Shown here: one piece after another, positions 25,105-35,368 of the stretch
Layout: each line of letters begins with the position of its first letter
How positions within the stretch are numbered: the first letter of the stretch is position 1
Assembly: GCF_004959925.1 (NCBI RefSeq)
Contig: NZ_SPUW01000003.1
Coordinates: 1 to 64,000, forward strand
Direction of reading: 5' to 3'
Origin: Pseudooceanicola onchidii
GTDB lineage: Bacteria; Pseudomonadota; Alphaproteobacteria; Rhodobacterales; Rhodobacteraceae
DNA: 64,000 nucleotides
Made by a program: the position numbers and the translations under genes
The notes under the pieces: model-generated
The model's database searches: none
What the model saw: the letters and a program-made list of their open reading frames with translations, nothing else
Told to the model about the DNA's origin: nothing

Positions 25105-27396
25105 ATGGTAACGGTCGCACCACCTATAGCGAACGGCACGCCGGAAATGCTGGCGCGCCTTTGGTCATGGTGGCTCGCCATGGCTGTGCTCGTCTTGGCA
25201 GTTGCCAACCTGTTGCTCGGGTGGGGCCTCGGGCTGACTCTCCTCGTGCGCGGTGGCGACGCCATGGCGGCGATGGTGCCGGTCACCGGTGCGTGTTTCC
25301 TGGCGCTGGCGCTTGGTCAGATCCTGATCGTCGCGGCGCCTGCGGCGGGGGGAACTGCGCGTGCCCTGGCCATCGCCGCCCCGGTATTGGCGTGGGTGAA
25401 CCAGGTGATCTTCATGCTGAACCTGTCGCCGGACGCGCCCGGTGATCGCATGTCCATCGCAACGGCCGTGTTCGTGACGCTGATCGGGGCGGCGCAGATC
25501 ATGGACCTGTCCCGGCGGCTGCCGCTCGTGCTTTTGCTGACGGCGATCGCGGTTTCATTGGGCGGGGTCGTGGCGTTCCTGTTCGACGTCCAGGAACTTG
25601 AACAATATTCGTTGTTCAGGGGGCTGTCGATCCACACGTCCTGGGCGGTGTTCCTGTTGGCGCTGTCGGGCTTGTTGCTGCACCACGAGGTGCCTGCGGT
25701 CGAGGTGCTGTTTTCCTCGAACCCCGAGGGGCGGATGGCGCGGCGGTTCATGGCACCCGCCCTGCTGGTTCCGATCGGCCTGACGCTGGCGGGTGACCAT
25801 ATGACCGACATGGGATGGATCGGTCCGAAGGCCCGGCTGGCCCTGCTGGCCGTTGCATTGACGGCCGTGACCCTGTCGCTGGTGTTGAGTGTCGCGCTTT
25901 ATCAGAAGCGTCTGGGCCAGCAGGAAAATCGGGTCCTCAAGATGCTGGAGCTGATCCTGGAAGGGTTGGACACGGGGGTGGTCGTGCTGGGGGAGGACGG
26001 CGCGGCGGTTCTGACGAACCCGCGGCTGCACGACCTGATCGGCGACCAGTCCGCCAGCACCTGGTTGAAGACGGCAGATTTCCGGGGTCTTGAAAGCGGC
26101 GCTGAATTGACCGGGAACGCCCATCCGGTACGGCGGGCGCAATGGGGCGAAGGGGCGGTCATGGCGGCCTGGCGACGGCCGGACGGCAAGGAACTTGTGT
26201 TGCAGTTCATGGCCTTCGACGCCGGACTTGATGCACTCGGCAGCGGTCGGCGAGTGATCTCGGTGAACGACATGACGGACGCCTGGACGCTGCGCGCGAC
26301 CATGGCGCAGACGGAACGGATGAACGCCGTGGCGCAGCTGGCCTCGGGCGTCGCGCACGAGGTCACGAATATCTTCGGGATCATCAAGCTGGCCGTGGGG
26401 ACTGCCGAACTGATCGCGCCGACCAGCACTCCCGATCAATATGCGACGATCCTGAATGCCTGCCGGCGGGGCGGGGACCTGGCGGAACGGCTGCAGCGGC
26501 TCTCGGTCACTTCCTCCGGGCTCCGCCGGACCTTCGACATCGTGGCCGCGGTAATCGCCGCTACGGATCTGGCCGAACGCGGTCTGCCACGCGGCGTGGT
26601 CCTGGCGCGCGACCTCCCCGAGGAGGAGATCGCCGTGACCTGTGATCCGACGGATATCGAAATGGCGTTGCTGAACCTGGTGTTGAACGCGCGCAATGCG
26701 ATCGTCGAAGGTGCCGGGCGGGGCGCGATCGCGGTCCGTGTCCGGCGTGTCGGGCAAGAGGTCACGCTCAGCGTGTCCGACGATGGGCCGGGATTCGACC
26801 CCGCGCTGATCGAGCACCTGAAGGAACCGCAGGTCACCACGCGGGGCGCGGTCGGCGGCACCGGGTTCGGTCTGGCCCTGATCGACAGCTTCGCGCGGGA
26901 AACCGGTGGCCGGTTGGAGCTCTCGATCGGTGACGGCGGCGGGGCCGTGGCGCAATTGACCTTGCCGGTCGCCCGAAACACCTCGCCGCAGGAGCTGCCG
27001 CCCCGGCCGACACCCGTGGATCTGACCGGTATCCAGATCCTAATCGTGGAAGGGCACGAGACGCTGAAGGGCATGCTGCGTGCGTCCTTGACCACGTTGA
27101 ATGCGCTGGCGACGGATGCGGCGGATGCGGAAGATGCACTCAACCTGCTTGAGAACAAGGGGCGGTTCGACGTCCTGATCACGGCACTGCGGATCGAGGG
27201 CGAGATGGACGGCGTGGTGCTGGCGAAAACCGCGCAGGCGCGGCATCCCGGGTTGGAGGTGATCTTTGTGACATCCGACCGGGCGGTCGGGGATGCGTCC
27301 GATCTGCCGGGGCCGGTCTTGCACAAACCTGTCAATCTGGGCCTGCTGTCGCAGACGGTATCCGGGCTTGCGCGGGCCGATCAGGACAGGTCGTAG
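25105..27396 (+). CDS. Multi-TM hybrid histidine kinase with degenerate receiver
   Basis: A 763-aa protein. About eight hydrophobic segments fill residues 15-270, then a PAS-like domain (about 285-385), a HisKA helix with H418 in LASGVAHEVTNIFG, and an HATPase domain (N box LLNLVLNARNAI, G1 SDDGPGFD, G2 GGTGFGLAL). The C-terminal receiver (about 640-757) has lost key residues: the acidic pair reads VEGHE, and the phosphoacceptor Asp is Ala (LITALRI, near residue 694), though Lys in LHKPVN is kept. The kinase core looks functional and the receiver probably regulatory only. The lone REC protein just upstream is a natural target. It overlaps the convergent GGDEF-EAL gene by 16 nt. Confidence 0.92.
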   Translation: MVTVAPPIANGTPEMLARLWSWWLAMAVLVLAVANLLLGWGLGLTLLVRGGDAMAAMVPVTGACFLALALGQILIVAAPAAGGTARALAIAAPVLAWVNQVIFMLNLSPDAPGDRMSIATAVFVTLIGAAQIMDLSRRLPLVLLLTAIAVSLGGVVAFLFDVQELEQYSLFRGLSIHTSWAVFLLALSGLLLHHEVPAVEVLFSSNPEGRMARRFMAPALLVPIGLTLAGDHMTDMGWIGPKARLALLAVALTAVTLSLVLSVALYQKRLGQQENRVLKMLELILEGLDTGVVVLGEDGAAVLTNPRLHDLIGDQSASTWLKTADFRGLESGAELTGNAHPVRRAQWGEGAVMAAWRRPDGKELVLQFMAFDAGLDALGSGRRVISVNDMTDAWTLRATMAQTERMNAVAQLASGVAHEVTNIFGIIKLAVGTAELIAPTSTPDQYATILNACRRGGDLAERLQRLSVTSSGLRRTFDIVAAVIAATDLAERGLPRGVVLARDLPEEEIAVTCDPTDIEMALLNLVLNARNAIVEGAGRGAIAVRVRRVGQEVTLSVSDDGPGFDPALIEHLKEPQVTTRGAVGGTGFGLALIDSFARETGGRLELSIGDGGGAVAQLTLPVARNTSPQELPPRPTPVDLTGIQILIVEGHETLKGMLRASLTTLNALATDAADAEDALNLLENKGRFDVLITALRIEGEMDGVVLAKTAQARHPGLEVIFVTSDRAVGDASDLPGPVLHKPVNLGLLSQTVSGLARADQDRS

Positions 27397-29198
27397 GTCT
27401 GACGGAAGGTGCGCAGGTCGGCCCCCGAAAGAGGCCGGTCGAAGGCGTATCCCTGGGCCAGCGGACAGCCAAGCGCCCGCAGTGTCGCGATCTGCTGCTG
27501 GGTCTCGATGCCCTCGGCGATGACCGTCAGCCCCAGGCTGTCGCACATCGACAGCACGGCCTCGAGCACGGCGCGATCGCGGTCGCCTCCGGCCAGGCCA
27601 TCGACGAAGAACTTGTCGATTTTCACCATGTCGACGGGCCAGTTGGCGACGTGCCGCAGCCCGCCGTACCCCGTGCCAAAGTCGTCGAGGGCGATCAGCG
27701 CGCCACGGGCCCGCAACTCCTTGAGAGATCTGAAGATCTGGCCGTTGGGTTCGCCCAGCATCGTCTGTTCTGTCACTTCGATTGTCAGGCGGGCCCAGTC
27801 GAACCCGGTGTCGGCCACGGCATGCTGAACCTCGAAGGCAAACTCGGGGTTCATTAGGTCGAAGAAGGTCACGTTCAGCGCCAGCCTGAGCGGCAGGCCG
27901 GTCGGGGTCACGGCGTCGGCATAGTCGCGGAAGGCGGCATGCATGACGGTGCGGGTCATCAGTTCGGCCATGGTATGGTCGCGGAAGATGGCCGAAAATT
28001 CGGACGGCTCGAGGTTTTGTCCTGACTTGCTGCGCCAGCGCGCGAGGATTTCGAACCCGCTGCAGGCGCCGGTGTTCAGATCGACCACGGGCTGGAAGTA
28101 AGGCCGGATATCACCATCCGCCACGGCCGCGTGGAAGCGCCGGGACAGGTCGGCACTGTTGTAGCGGCGGTGCTGGCTGGGCTGGTAGATCGCGCTGAAA
28201 CTGCGCCCGGATTCCTTGGCGGCATAGAGCGCGGCGTCGGCGTGGGCATAGAGCGTCGGATAATCCTCGCCATGATCGGGGTACTGGCAGGCGCCGATGC
28301 TGATCTTGCCGAGATCGGGTTTGCCCAGCATCGCGCTGGCCCGCTGGATCGCCGTCCGGCTTCGGGTCAGCAACCCTTCGAGATAGGGGCGCCCGCTGGA
28401 CGGGATCGGGGTAAGGACGCCGAATTCATCCCCGCCGAGCCGCCCGATGATGCTGCCATCGGGAAAGGCCGAGCGCAGCGCACGGGAGATCGTCTTGAGA
28501 TACAGGTCCCCGAACTGGTGGCCATACAGATCGTTGATCAGCTTGAAGTGGTCGATATCCAGCGCCACGAAGGCCGCATTCGACAATCCGCTTTCAAGCC
28601 GGGAGCGCACCTTTTCCTCGAACGAGGCCGAGTTTTCCAACTGCGTCAGCGGGTCGATTTCCGCGATCCGCTGCAGGCGTGCGGCATGGTTGGCCAGGGT
28701 CACCACCTCGAGCGCGAGGTCGGACAGGCCATCATGCGCCGTCCAGATCATTTCCGCGCAGCGCGTCATGTGGCTGCAGATGTCGACGGTGGCCTGAAGA
28801 TTGCCGTTACCGGCGTGCAGGGCGAAGGCCAGGACGCCATGGGACCGGTCGCGTTGCCCGGCGAAGGGAAAGACCACGAGGATGTAGTCTGAGCCATGCA
28901 GCCGGACCTGCCGGGTCCGGCAGGGGCGTCCTGTCTTGAACCGCTGCGCGGTCTCGGCGTGATCGTCCTGATCGGTGTCGAGGCAGAATTCCTGCAGCGC
29001 CCGGTCGATCGGTCCTTCATCGGTCAGGGTGATCGGGTGGCTGCGATCCGCGGTGGGATCGCTGTAGATCAGCACCGCCGTGGCGGCGGCGGAGGTGGCG
29101 GATTGTGCGGTTTCGCGAATGACGGACATGAGAGGTTCAAGCTCTCGGCCGGTCAGTTCGATGTCGAATGTGCTGTCGTCGGTGATCGTGACGGTCAT
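27381..29198 (-). CDS. GGDEF-EAL protein, c-di-GMP turnover
   Basis: A 605-aa cytosolic protein. An N-terminal GAF-like region (about 20-165) is followed by GGDEF (about 175-335, motif RLGGDEFG, no RxxD I-site) and EAL (about 350-600). In the EAL domain the signature is FEILARW, keeping the metal Glu, with LNVTF, IEVTEQ, DDFGTGYG, VKIDKFFVDG, AEGIET and QGYAFDRPL, so all the main phosphodiesterase residues seem present. It may be bifunctional or mainly a phosphodiesterase. Its start faces the P450 gene tail and its end overlaps the histidine kinase by 16 nt. Confidence 0.94.
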   Translation of the reverse strand: MTVTITDDSTFDIELTGRELEPLMSVIRETAQSATSAAATAVLIYSDPTADRSHPITLTDEGPIDRALQEFCLDTDQDDHAETAQRFKTGRPCRTRQVRLHGSDYILVVFPFAGQRDRSHGVLAFALHAGNGNLQATVDICSHMTRCAEMIWTAHDGLSDLALEVVTLANHAARLQRIAEIDPLTQLENSASFEEKVRSRLESGLSNAAFVALDIDHFKLINDLYGHQFGDLYLKTISRALRSAFPDGSIIGRLGGDEFGVLTPIPSSGRPYLEGLLTRSRTAIQRASAMLGKPDLGKISIGACQYPDHGEDYPTLYAHADAALYAAKESGRSFSAIYQPSQHRRYNSADLSRRFHAAVADGDIRPYFQPVVDLNTGACSGFEILARWRSKSGQNLEPSEFSAIFRDHTMAELMTRTVMHAAFRDYADAVTPTGLPLRLALNVTFFDLMNPEFAFEVQHAVADTGFDWARLTIEVTEQTMLGEPNGQIFRSLKELRARGALIALDDFGTGYGGLRHVANWPVDMVKIDKFFVDGLAGGDRDRAVLEAVLSMCDSLGLTVIAEGIETQQQIATLRALGCPLAQGYAFDRPLSGADLRTFRQTYDLS

Positions 29199-29288
29199 TG
29201 CATCCCCTGCCTATGCGAGCGCCGGTATCGGGATCATACCTCAATCGGCATGAGCGTTCATCATTTGGTCAGAATGCTTAAAGATCTG

Positions 29289-30692
29289 TTAACGAACCGT
29301 GCGGTGGCGGGGCTCATGCGGGGTCGCCGTCAGCCAGACGCCACCTTCGGGGCGCAGGGTGATGATCATCACGGGCTTGGGTTTGCGCCCCTCAACCTGT
29401 TGAAAATGAAAGCGGGACAGAAGCGTCGACAGGATGATGACCGCCTCTTGCAGGGCAAACCCCATGCCGATGCAGATGCGGGGGCCGTCGCCGAAGGGCA
29501 GATAGCCATAACGGTCGACGGGCGTGCCATTGGCAAAGCGCGCCGGGTCGAAGGCATCGGGTTTGTCCCACAGCAGGCGGTTCCGATGCAGCGCATAGAC
29601 CGGGACCATCACCGTATCGCCGGGGCGGATTTCCCGGTCGCACAGCGTGTCCGCGGCCCGGGCGGTGCGCGACAGCAGGCCCGCGGGGGGATAGAGGCGC
29701 AGGGTCTCGTCAACGATCTGGCGGGTCAGCGGCAGGTTCGGCAGGTCGTTCATCGTGGCGGCGCGTCCCTGCAATACGCCGCGCGCTTCCTCGGCCGCCG
29801 CGCGCTGGATGTCGGGGGCAAAGGCACAGAGATAGAGCGCCCAGCCAAGGGTCAGTGCCGTCGTCTCGTGCCCCGCGACGATGAAGGTCAGCAGGTTGTC
29901 GCGGATTTCGGGGGTGCGCATCTGCCGCTGGGTCTCGGGATCCTGCCCGGCCATCAACAGGTCCAGCAGGTCGGGCACGCTGCGGCCTTGGCCCTTGCGC
30001 CGGTCGGCGATGGCGTCATCGGCGACCTGTTTCATGCGGGTGACGGCGTTGCCTGACAGGATGCGTCCGGGGCGGGGCACCCACCCGGGCATCCCAATGA
30101 TATCGAACAGGGAAACGCGCCCGGCCACATCGATATAACTGTCGATGGCCCGGTGCATGGCGGCGCGGTCGAAATGCTGTTCGCCCGACAGCGTCGTGTC
30201 GGAAATCACGTCGAAGGTGGTGCGCACCATCTCGTCATAGACGTTGACCGCGCGGGGGCTGGCGGCGGCGATGCGGTCGGCGGCGGCTTCGGCGGCGGCG
30301 GTCATGACCGGGGCGAGGTTGGCAATGTTGCGCGGCGAAAAGGCCGGGGCGGCAGCGCGGCGCTGCCAGCGCCAATGCGGCCCCTCGGCGATGAACAGGC
30401 TTTCGCCGATCGCGGGGCGCAGCAGGTTCTTGGTGACCACGGACTTCGGATAGTCTTCGACCTTCTCAAGCAGGACGCGCCGCAGCGCGGTCGGGTCCAT
30501 CACCATGTGCCAGCGCGCACCGGTCTTGCCGGAGACCATCGGCTGGCGCACCGCAAGCTCGGGCAGGATGTCCAGCAGATTGGCCCGGGCGGCCCTGAGG
30601 CTGCCGAAAAGGCCAAGTGGCCGGGTGACCAGAGGGGCCTTCACCGGCTCGGCCAGAGGGGCGGTTTCGGGGTGCATCGCGGTGTCGGTCAT
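29289..30692 (-). CDS. Cytochrome P450
   Basis: A 467-aa P450. The I-helix oxygen motif is VAGHETT, the K-helix ExxR motif is ETLRLYPP, the meander has FDPARF and the haem-Cys loop is FGDGPRICIGMGFA. It resembles the soluble self-standing bacterial P450s related to CYP102/fatty-acid-type enzymes (HETT and YPPA), and needs separate ferredoxin or reductase partners that are not adjacent. The start is uncertain: ATG at 30692 gives a typical length, and an in-frame ATG at 30800 would add 36 basic residues. The divergent lipoprotein gene starts at 30846. Confidence 0.92.
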   Translation of the reverse strand: MTDTAMHPETAPLAEPVKAPLVTRPLGLFGSLRAARANLLDILPELAVRQPMVSGKTGARWHMVMDPTALRRVLLEKVEDYPKSVVTKNLLRPAIGESLFIAEGPHWRWQRRAAAPAFSPRNIANLAPVMTAAAEAAADRIAAASPRAVNVYDEMVRTTFDVISDTTLSGEQHFDRAAMHRAIDSYIDVAGRVSLFDIIGMPGWVPRPGRILSGNAVTRMKQVADDAIADRRKGQGRSVPDLLDLLMAGQDPETQRQMRTPEIRDNLLTFIVAGHETTALTLGWALYLCAFAPDIQRAAAEEARGVLQGRAATMNDLPNLPLTRQIVDETLRLYPPAGLLSRTARAADTLCDREIRPGDTVMVPVYALHRNRLLWDKPDAFDPARFANGTPVDRYGYLPFGDGPRICIGMGFALQEAVIILSTLLSRFHFQQVEGRKPKPVMIITLRPEGGVWLTATPHEPRHRTVR

Positions 30693-30845
30693 CGGCGGCT
30701 CGGGCTGCGGACGGGCGGGGGTGGTTCGGAAAAGATAGGTGCGGCGGGGCGGGACGGCAACTTTCGAGCGTGGGGAAGGATTTGCAACGGCGGCGGGCAT
30801 CGTCTATCCGGGTTCAGCCTGTTCACGCGCTTCAAGGAGCCCCGC

Positions 30846-31445
30846 ATGATCCGTCATATCGCCGCTCTCATGCTTCTGATGCTGGCTGCGGCCTGCACCA
30901 GCACTGCCGACCTCAACGAGGCTCCGGCCGATCTGGGCAACTTCCGCCTGGGCCATAATGTCGTCGTCGCCTCGAAGGCGCGGCAATCGGCGCTGTCGCG
31001 TGGTGCGACGCAGGAAGAATGGGTGGCCTCGCTGACCGACGCGGTGGCCGAGCGGTTCGGGCGGTACGAGGGCGACCGTCTGTACCACATCGGCATTTCC
31101 GTCGAAGGCTATTCGATCGCGCCCGCCGGGGTGCCGCTGGTGGTGTCGCCGAAAAGCGTGCTGATCATCCGCGTGACGCTGTGGGATGACGCGCTGGGCA
31201 AGAAGCTGAATTCCGAGGCCAAGCAGTTCACCGTGTTCGAATCCCTCACCGGGGACACGCTTGTCGGGTCGGGCATCACGCAGACCAAGGAAGAGCAGAT
31301 GCAGAACCTGTCGCGCAACGCGGCCAAGGTGATCCAGACCTGGATGCTGGAAAATCCCGAATGGTTCCCGGGCCTTGGAGAGACCAAGCCTGCCGCCGCC
31401 GCGACCGTGACCGAAGAGCCAGCACCGGCGGTCGCCGAGGGTTAA
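30846..31445 (+). CDS. Putative lipoprotein, conserved Rhodobacterales type
   Basis: A 199-aa exported lipoprotein. The signal peptide ends in lipobox LAAAC (Cys at about residue 17). The body carries no motif I can name; a central segment (HIGISVEGYSIAPAGVPLVV, then VLIIRVTLWDDALGKKL) looks like a mixed alpha/beta domain, and an Ala/Pro/Glu-rich tail ends it. AGGAG lies 7 nt before the ATG, which is why a long upstream in-frame extension is rejected. It is divergent from the P450 gene and 102 bp before tuf. Confidence 0.8.
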   Translation: MIRHIAALMLLMLAAACTSTADLNEAPADLGNFRLGHNVVVASKARQSALSRGATQEEWVASLTDAVAERFGRYEGDRLYHIGISVEGYSIAPAGVPLVVSPKSVLIIRVTLWDDALGKKLNSEAKQFTVFESLTGDTLVGSGITQTKEEQMQNLSRNAAKVIQTWMLENPEWFPGLGETKPAAAATVTEEPAPAVAEG

Positions 31446-31460
31446 CATTCCGTTCGCGGC

Positions 31461-31489
31461 TTGAATAATCGTCCCGAACCCCTTACATC
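31461..31489 (+). promoter_or_regulatory. Candidate promoter of the first tuf gene
   Basis: TTGAAT (31461-31466), a 17-bp spacer and TACATC (31484-31489) lie about 58 bp before the tuf ATG. Consensus match is moderate; spacing is ideal. Confidence 0.4.
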
Positions 31490-31547
31490 GCCGCCGAAGT
31501 AAAACCGGGCTCTGGCGGCCCCCCAATCCACGAGGCTCCTGAGGAAG

Positions 31548-32723
<1,176 letters not shown>

Positions 32724-32732
32724 TCGACGGAC

Positions 32733-32757
32733 GGTGCGTGCCAGCACGCACCCTACG
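32733..32757. repeat. REP-like palindrome, GGTGCGTGC flavour, with CCTACG tail
   Basis: GGTGCGTGCCAGCACGCACC (9-bp stem, CA centre) followed by CTACG. The same 25 bases recur at 40586-40610. It lies 9 bp after the tuf stop and ahead of the terminator. Confidence 0.75.
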
Positions 32758-32765
32758 TAAAGCTG

Positions 32766-32794
32766 AAACGCCGCCCTTTCCGGGGCGGCGTTTT
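32766..32794 (+). terminator. Terminator of tuf copy 1
   Basis: An 11-bp perfect stem AAACGCCGCCC / GGGCGGCGTTT with a 6-nt loop and TTTT: a classical intrinsic terminator. Confidence 0.85.
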
Positions 32795-32905
32795 GCCGTT
32801 CCTTGACCCGGCGCGCCACGAGCCTTACCTAGGGGGCAACCGATGGAGGGTGCCGTGGACCAGTAACTGAATTTCCCTTTTCTCACGAAATGACAGGAGT
32901 TCAGA

Positions 32906-33568
32906 ATGCCGGTATCCCCCGACAGCGTCTTCATGGACGCGACCCTCACCCATCCCCTAACCCTGCCTGACGGTTCCGTTTATACGAATACGGTCTGGCT
33001 GAAATCGGTGATCGACCATCCCAATATCCACGTGGGCGACTTCACCTATTACAATGATTTCGACCCCGTGACCGATTATGCCGCCCGGATCGCGCCCTAC
33101 CTGCATCCCGGCGGGCCCGAGCATCTGCACATCGGGCGCTATTGCCAGTTCGCGCATGGCACGCGGTTCATCACCTCTTCGGCCAACCACCCGCTTGAGT
33201 GGTTCACGACCTATCCCTTCGCCGTGTTCGATCCCGACCAGATGCCTTATTTCGCGAAGGAATTCGCGCGGGGGCAGGACACGCGCATCGGTCATGACGT
33301 CTGGATCGGGCACAATGCGATGATCCTGCCGGGCGTGACGATCGGCAATGGCGTGATCGTCGGCGCGGGTGCCGTGGTGGCGCGGGATGTGCCGGACTGG
33401 TCAATCGTGGTCGGAAACCCCGGCCGGGTCGTCCGCCGCCGGTTCGACGAGGACACCTGCGCGGCGCTCGATGCACTGGCCTGGTGGGACCGCCCGCCCG
33501 AGGAGGTGCGCGATCTGGTGCCGCTGCTGGCCTCGGGGGATGTCGCCGCGCTCAGGGCGGTGGTCTAG
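32906..33568 (+). CDS. CatB-related O-acetyltransferase (xenobiotic acetyltransferase family)
   Basis: A 220-aa left-handed beta-helix acetyltransferase. The XAT hallmark [12 protein letters not shown] (about 91-102) holds the catalytic His, and the hexapeptide coil runs from [11 protein letters not shown] through [50 protein letters not shown]. The family covers CatB/Vat drug acetyltransferases but also many saccharide or envelope acetyltransferases, and chromosomal copies like this are usually not resistance genes. AGGAG precedes the ATG. It lies alone between tuf and zntB. Confidence 0.9.
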   Translation: MPVSPDSVFMDATLTHPLTLPDGSVYTNTVWLKSVIDHPNIHVGDFTYYNDFDPVTDYAARIAPYLHPGGPEHLHIGRYCQFAHGTRFITSSANHPLEWFTTYPFAVFDPDQMPYFAKEFARGQDTRIGHDVWIGHNAMILPGVTIGNGVIVGAGAVVARDVPDWSIVVGNPGRVVRRRFDEDTCAALDALAWWDRPPEEVRDLVPLLASGDVAALRAVV

Positions 33569-33666
33569 GTCGCGACCCAACCGGCGCGGCCCGGCGTGGT
33601 TTTCCCTTTCCCCGCCGGGCCGATGCCCTAATCTGACCCTCCCGACCCGCAGCCCAGGACAGGACC

Positions 33667-34644
33667 ATGCCCGACGCCAGCCCCATCCTCTTCGCCTATG
33701 CGCTGAACGGCCCGCAAAGCGGCCAGAAGCTGAGCGGCGACGACATCGATCGCACCCTGCGCGAAGATACCCTGGGCTGGGTGCATCTGAAGGCCGATCA
33801 CCACCAGGCCGAGGACTGGATCGCCGATCACATGCCCTACCTGGACGAAACGATCCCCGAGGCGCTGACCACGGCCTCGACCCGCAGCCGGGCCAGCCGG
33901 ATCGGCAAGGGGGTTCTTGCCGTGCTGCGTGGCGTCAACCTGAACGAGGGCAAGGATCCCGAGGACATGGTTGCCATTCGCATCTGGGCGGAACGGGCAC
34001 GGATCGTCACCCTGTCGCGTCAGCGGGTGCGCGCCTTGGAAGACATCGCGACTGAGATCGCAGCGGGGGAGGGGCCCGAGACCGCAGGCGAATTCCTGGC
34101 GCGGCTGGCCGAACTGCTGAACGCGCGGCTCGAGCCGATGATCGCGGATCTCGACGCGGAAACCGATGCGCTGGAAACCCAGGTGATCGGCGACCCGGAC
34201 CAGGACCTGCGGCACCGGATTGTCGCGATGCGCCTGCAGGTGATCGAGTTGCGCCGCCACGCCGCGCCGCAACGCGAGGCGCTGCAGCGGCTCGAAGGCG
34301 ATGATTTCGAGATCTTTTCCGACGTCGACCGCCGCCACATGCGCGAGGCGCGGGAAAAACTGGTGCGGCTGGTGGAAAACCTGGACGAGATGAAGGACAG
34401 CCTTGCGGTCCTGCGCGAAGAGCTTTCGGGCCAGATCTCGGACCGGCTGAACCGGCACATGTACATCCTGTCGATCCTGTCGGCGATCTTCCTGCCTCTT
34501 GGCTTCCTTACGGGCCTTCTGGGGATCAACGTCGGCGGCATGCCGGGGGCCGACAATCCGATGGCCTTCTGGCTGGTCTGCGGCGGGCTGGGGATCGTGG
34601 TGCTGATCCAGATCGCGATCCTGCGCCGGGCCAGGTGGCTGTGA
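33667..34644 (+). CDS. zntB: Zinc transporter ZntB, CorA family
   Basis: A 325-aa CorA/ZntB-type protein. The cytoplasmic alpha/beta funnel occupies about 1-240, a long pore helix and two C-terminal TM helices lie at about 265-287 and 299-318, and the signature GxN loop reads LLGINVGGMPG (about 284-294). The GIN rather than GMN motif, followed by GGMPG, is the ZntB form. It moves zinc or other divalent cations across the inner membrane. It is monocistronic, 85 bp upstream of tRNA-Trp. Confidence 0.92.
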   Translation: MPDASPILFAYALNGPQSGQKLSGDDIDRTLREDTLGWVHLKADHHQAEDWIADHMPYLDETIPEALTTASTRSRASRIGKGVLAVLRGVNLNEGKDPEDMVAIRIWAERARIVTLSRQRVRALEDIATEIAAGEGPETAGEFLARLAELLNARLEPMIADLDAETDALETQVIGDPDQDLRHRIVAMRLQVIELRRHAAPQREALQRLEGDDFEIFSDVDRRHMREAREKLVRLVENLDEMKDSLAVLREELSGQISDRLNRHMYILSILSAIFLPLGFLTGLLGINVGGMPGADNPMAFWLVCGGLGIVVLIQIAILRRARWL

Positions 34645-34729
34645 CGGGGGAAGATCCCGGAAATCGCGCGACGGCATCGAAAACCCGCTTGATCTTGTCC
34701 GGCGGCTGACCTATCCCACGACACGGCCT

Positions 34730-34805
34730 AGGGGTATAGCTCAGTTGGTAGAGCATCGGTCTCCAAAACCGAGGGTCGTGGGTTCGAGTCCCTCTGCCCC
34801 TGCCA
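34730..34805 (+). tRNA. tRNA-Trp (CCA)
   Basis: A 76-nt gene. Acceptor AGGGGTA/TGCCCCT, D arm with AGCTCAGTTGGTAGAGC, anticodon stem TCGGT/ACCGA with loop CTCCAAA (anticodon CCA), T loop TTCGAGT, discriminator G and encoded CCA. It sits in the usual bacterial place directly ahead of secE-nusG. Confidence 0.96.
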
Positions 34806-34842
34806 GCCGTCAATCCGAAATCGCTACGACCCGCAGGTCCCC

Positions 34843-34893
34843 GGCTTCATCTTGCCGGAAATACTCCGGGAGGTCCGGAGGGCAGCGCCCTCC
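34843..34893. repeat. Dispersed intergenic repeat, copy 1
   Basis: About 50 bp ending in a hairpin GGAGGGC-AGC-GCCCTCC (34877-34893), preceded by GAAATACTCCGGGAGGT. A near copy lies at 49421-49474 behind rpoC (GAAATACCTCGGGAGGT then GGAGGGC-AGG-GCCCTCC). It lies between tRNA-Trp and secE. Confidence 0.7.
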
Positions 34894-34994
34894 GCCGCGA
34901 CGCGCATCACGGGCGCCACGTTCGCCTTGAATTCGCGGGCTCCAGCCGTTATGTGACCGGCCACGGCACCGACGCCCCAATGACGGAAGACCCA

Positions 34995-35186
34995 ATGGCA
35001 AACCCGATCCAGTTCATCAACCAGACCCGTTCCGAGATCGCCAAGATCACCTGGCCGACCCGGCGGGAAGTGATGCTGACGACCGTGATGGTGTTCATCA
35101 TGGCGGCGCTGACCTCGGTCTTCTTCGCGCTTGTCGACCTGCTCATCCGCAGCGGTCTGCAGGGGCTTCTCAGCATCTTCGGCTGA
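34995..35186 (+). CDS. secE: Preprotein translocase subunit SecE
   Basis: A 63-aa short SecE with the conserved amphipathic start FINQTRSEIAKITWPTRREV and one C-terminal TM helix (about 28-55), the single-TM form of alphaproteobacteria. It stabilises SecY in the Sec channel. ATG at 34995 has GGAAG 6 nt upstream; longer in-frame starts at 34953 and 34980 have no ribosome site. First gene of the secE-nusG-rpl block. Confidence 0.95.
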   Translation: MANPIQFINQTRSEIAKITWPTRREVMLTTVMVFIMAALTSVFFALVDLLIRSGLQGLLSIFG

Positions 35187-35368
35187 CCGGGCGCCGCATT
35201 CGCCGTCAAAGTCTTGCCTTGGCGGTGCGAAATCGGTAGGTGACGCCTACTCCCCCGACATGGCCAGCGACGATTCGAGTTCAGCGGCCCCGTGTTTCGG
35301 GGATGGCCCGATCGGGCGGACGTAATTGAGGCAACCGGCATGGCCCGGGGAAGAAGGATCGTAGCGAG

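Noticed and set aside
32906-33568. Chloramphenicol resistance gene
   Set aside because: The xenobiotic acetyltransferase family is broad; no mobile element or resistance context, so a drug role is not supported.
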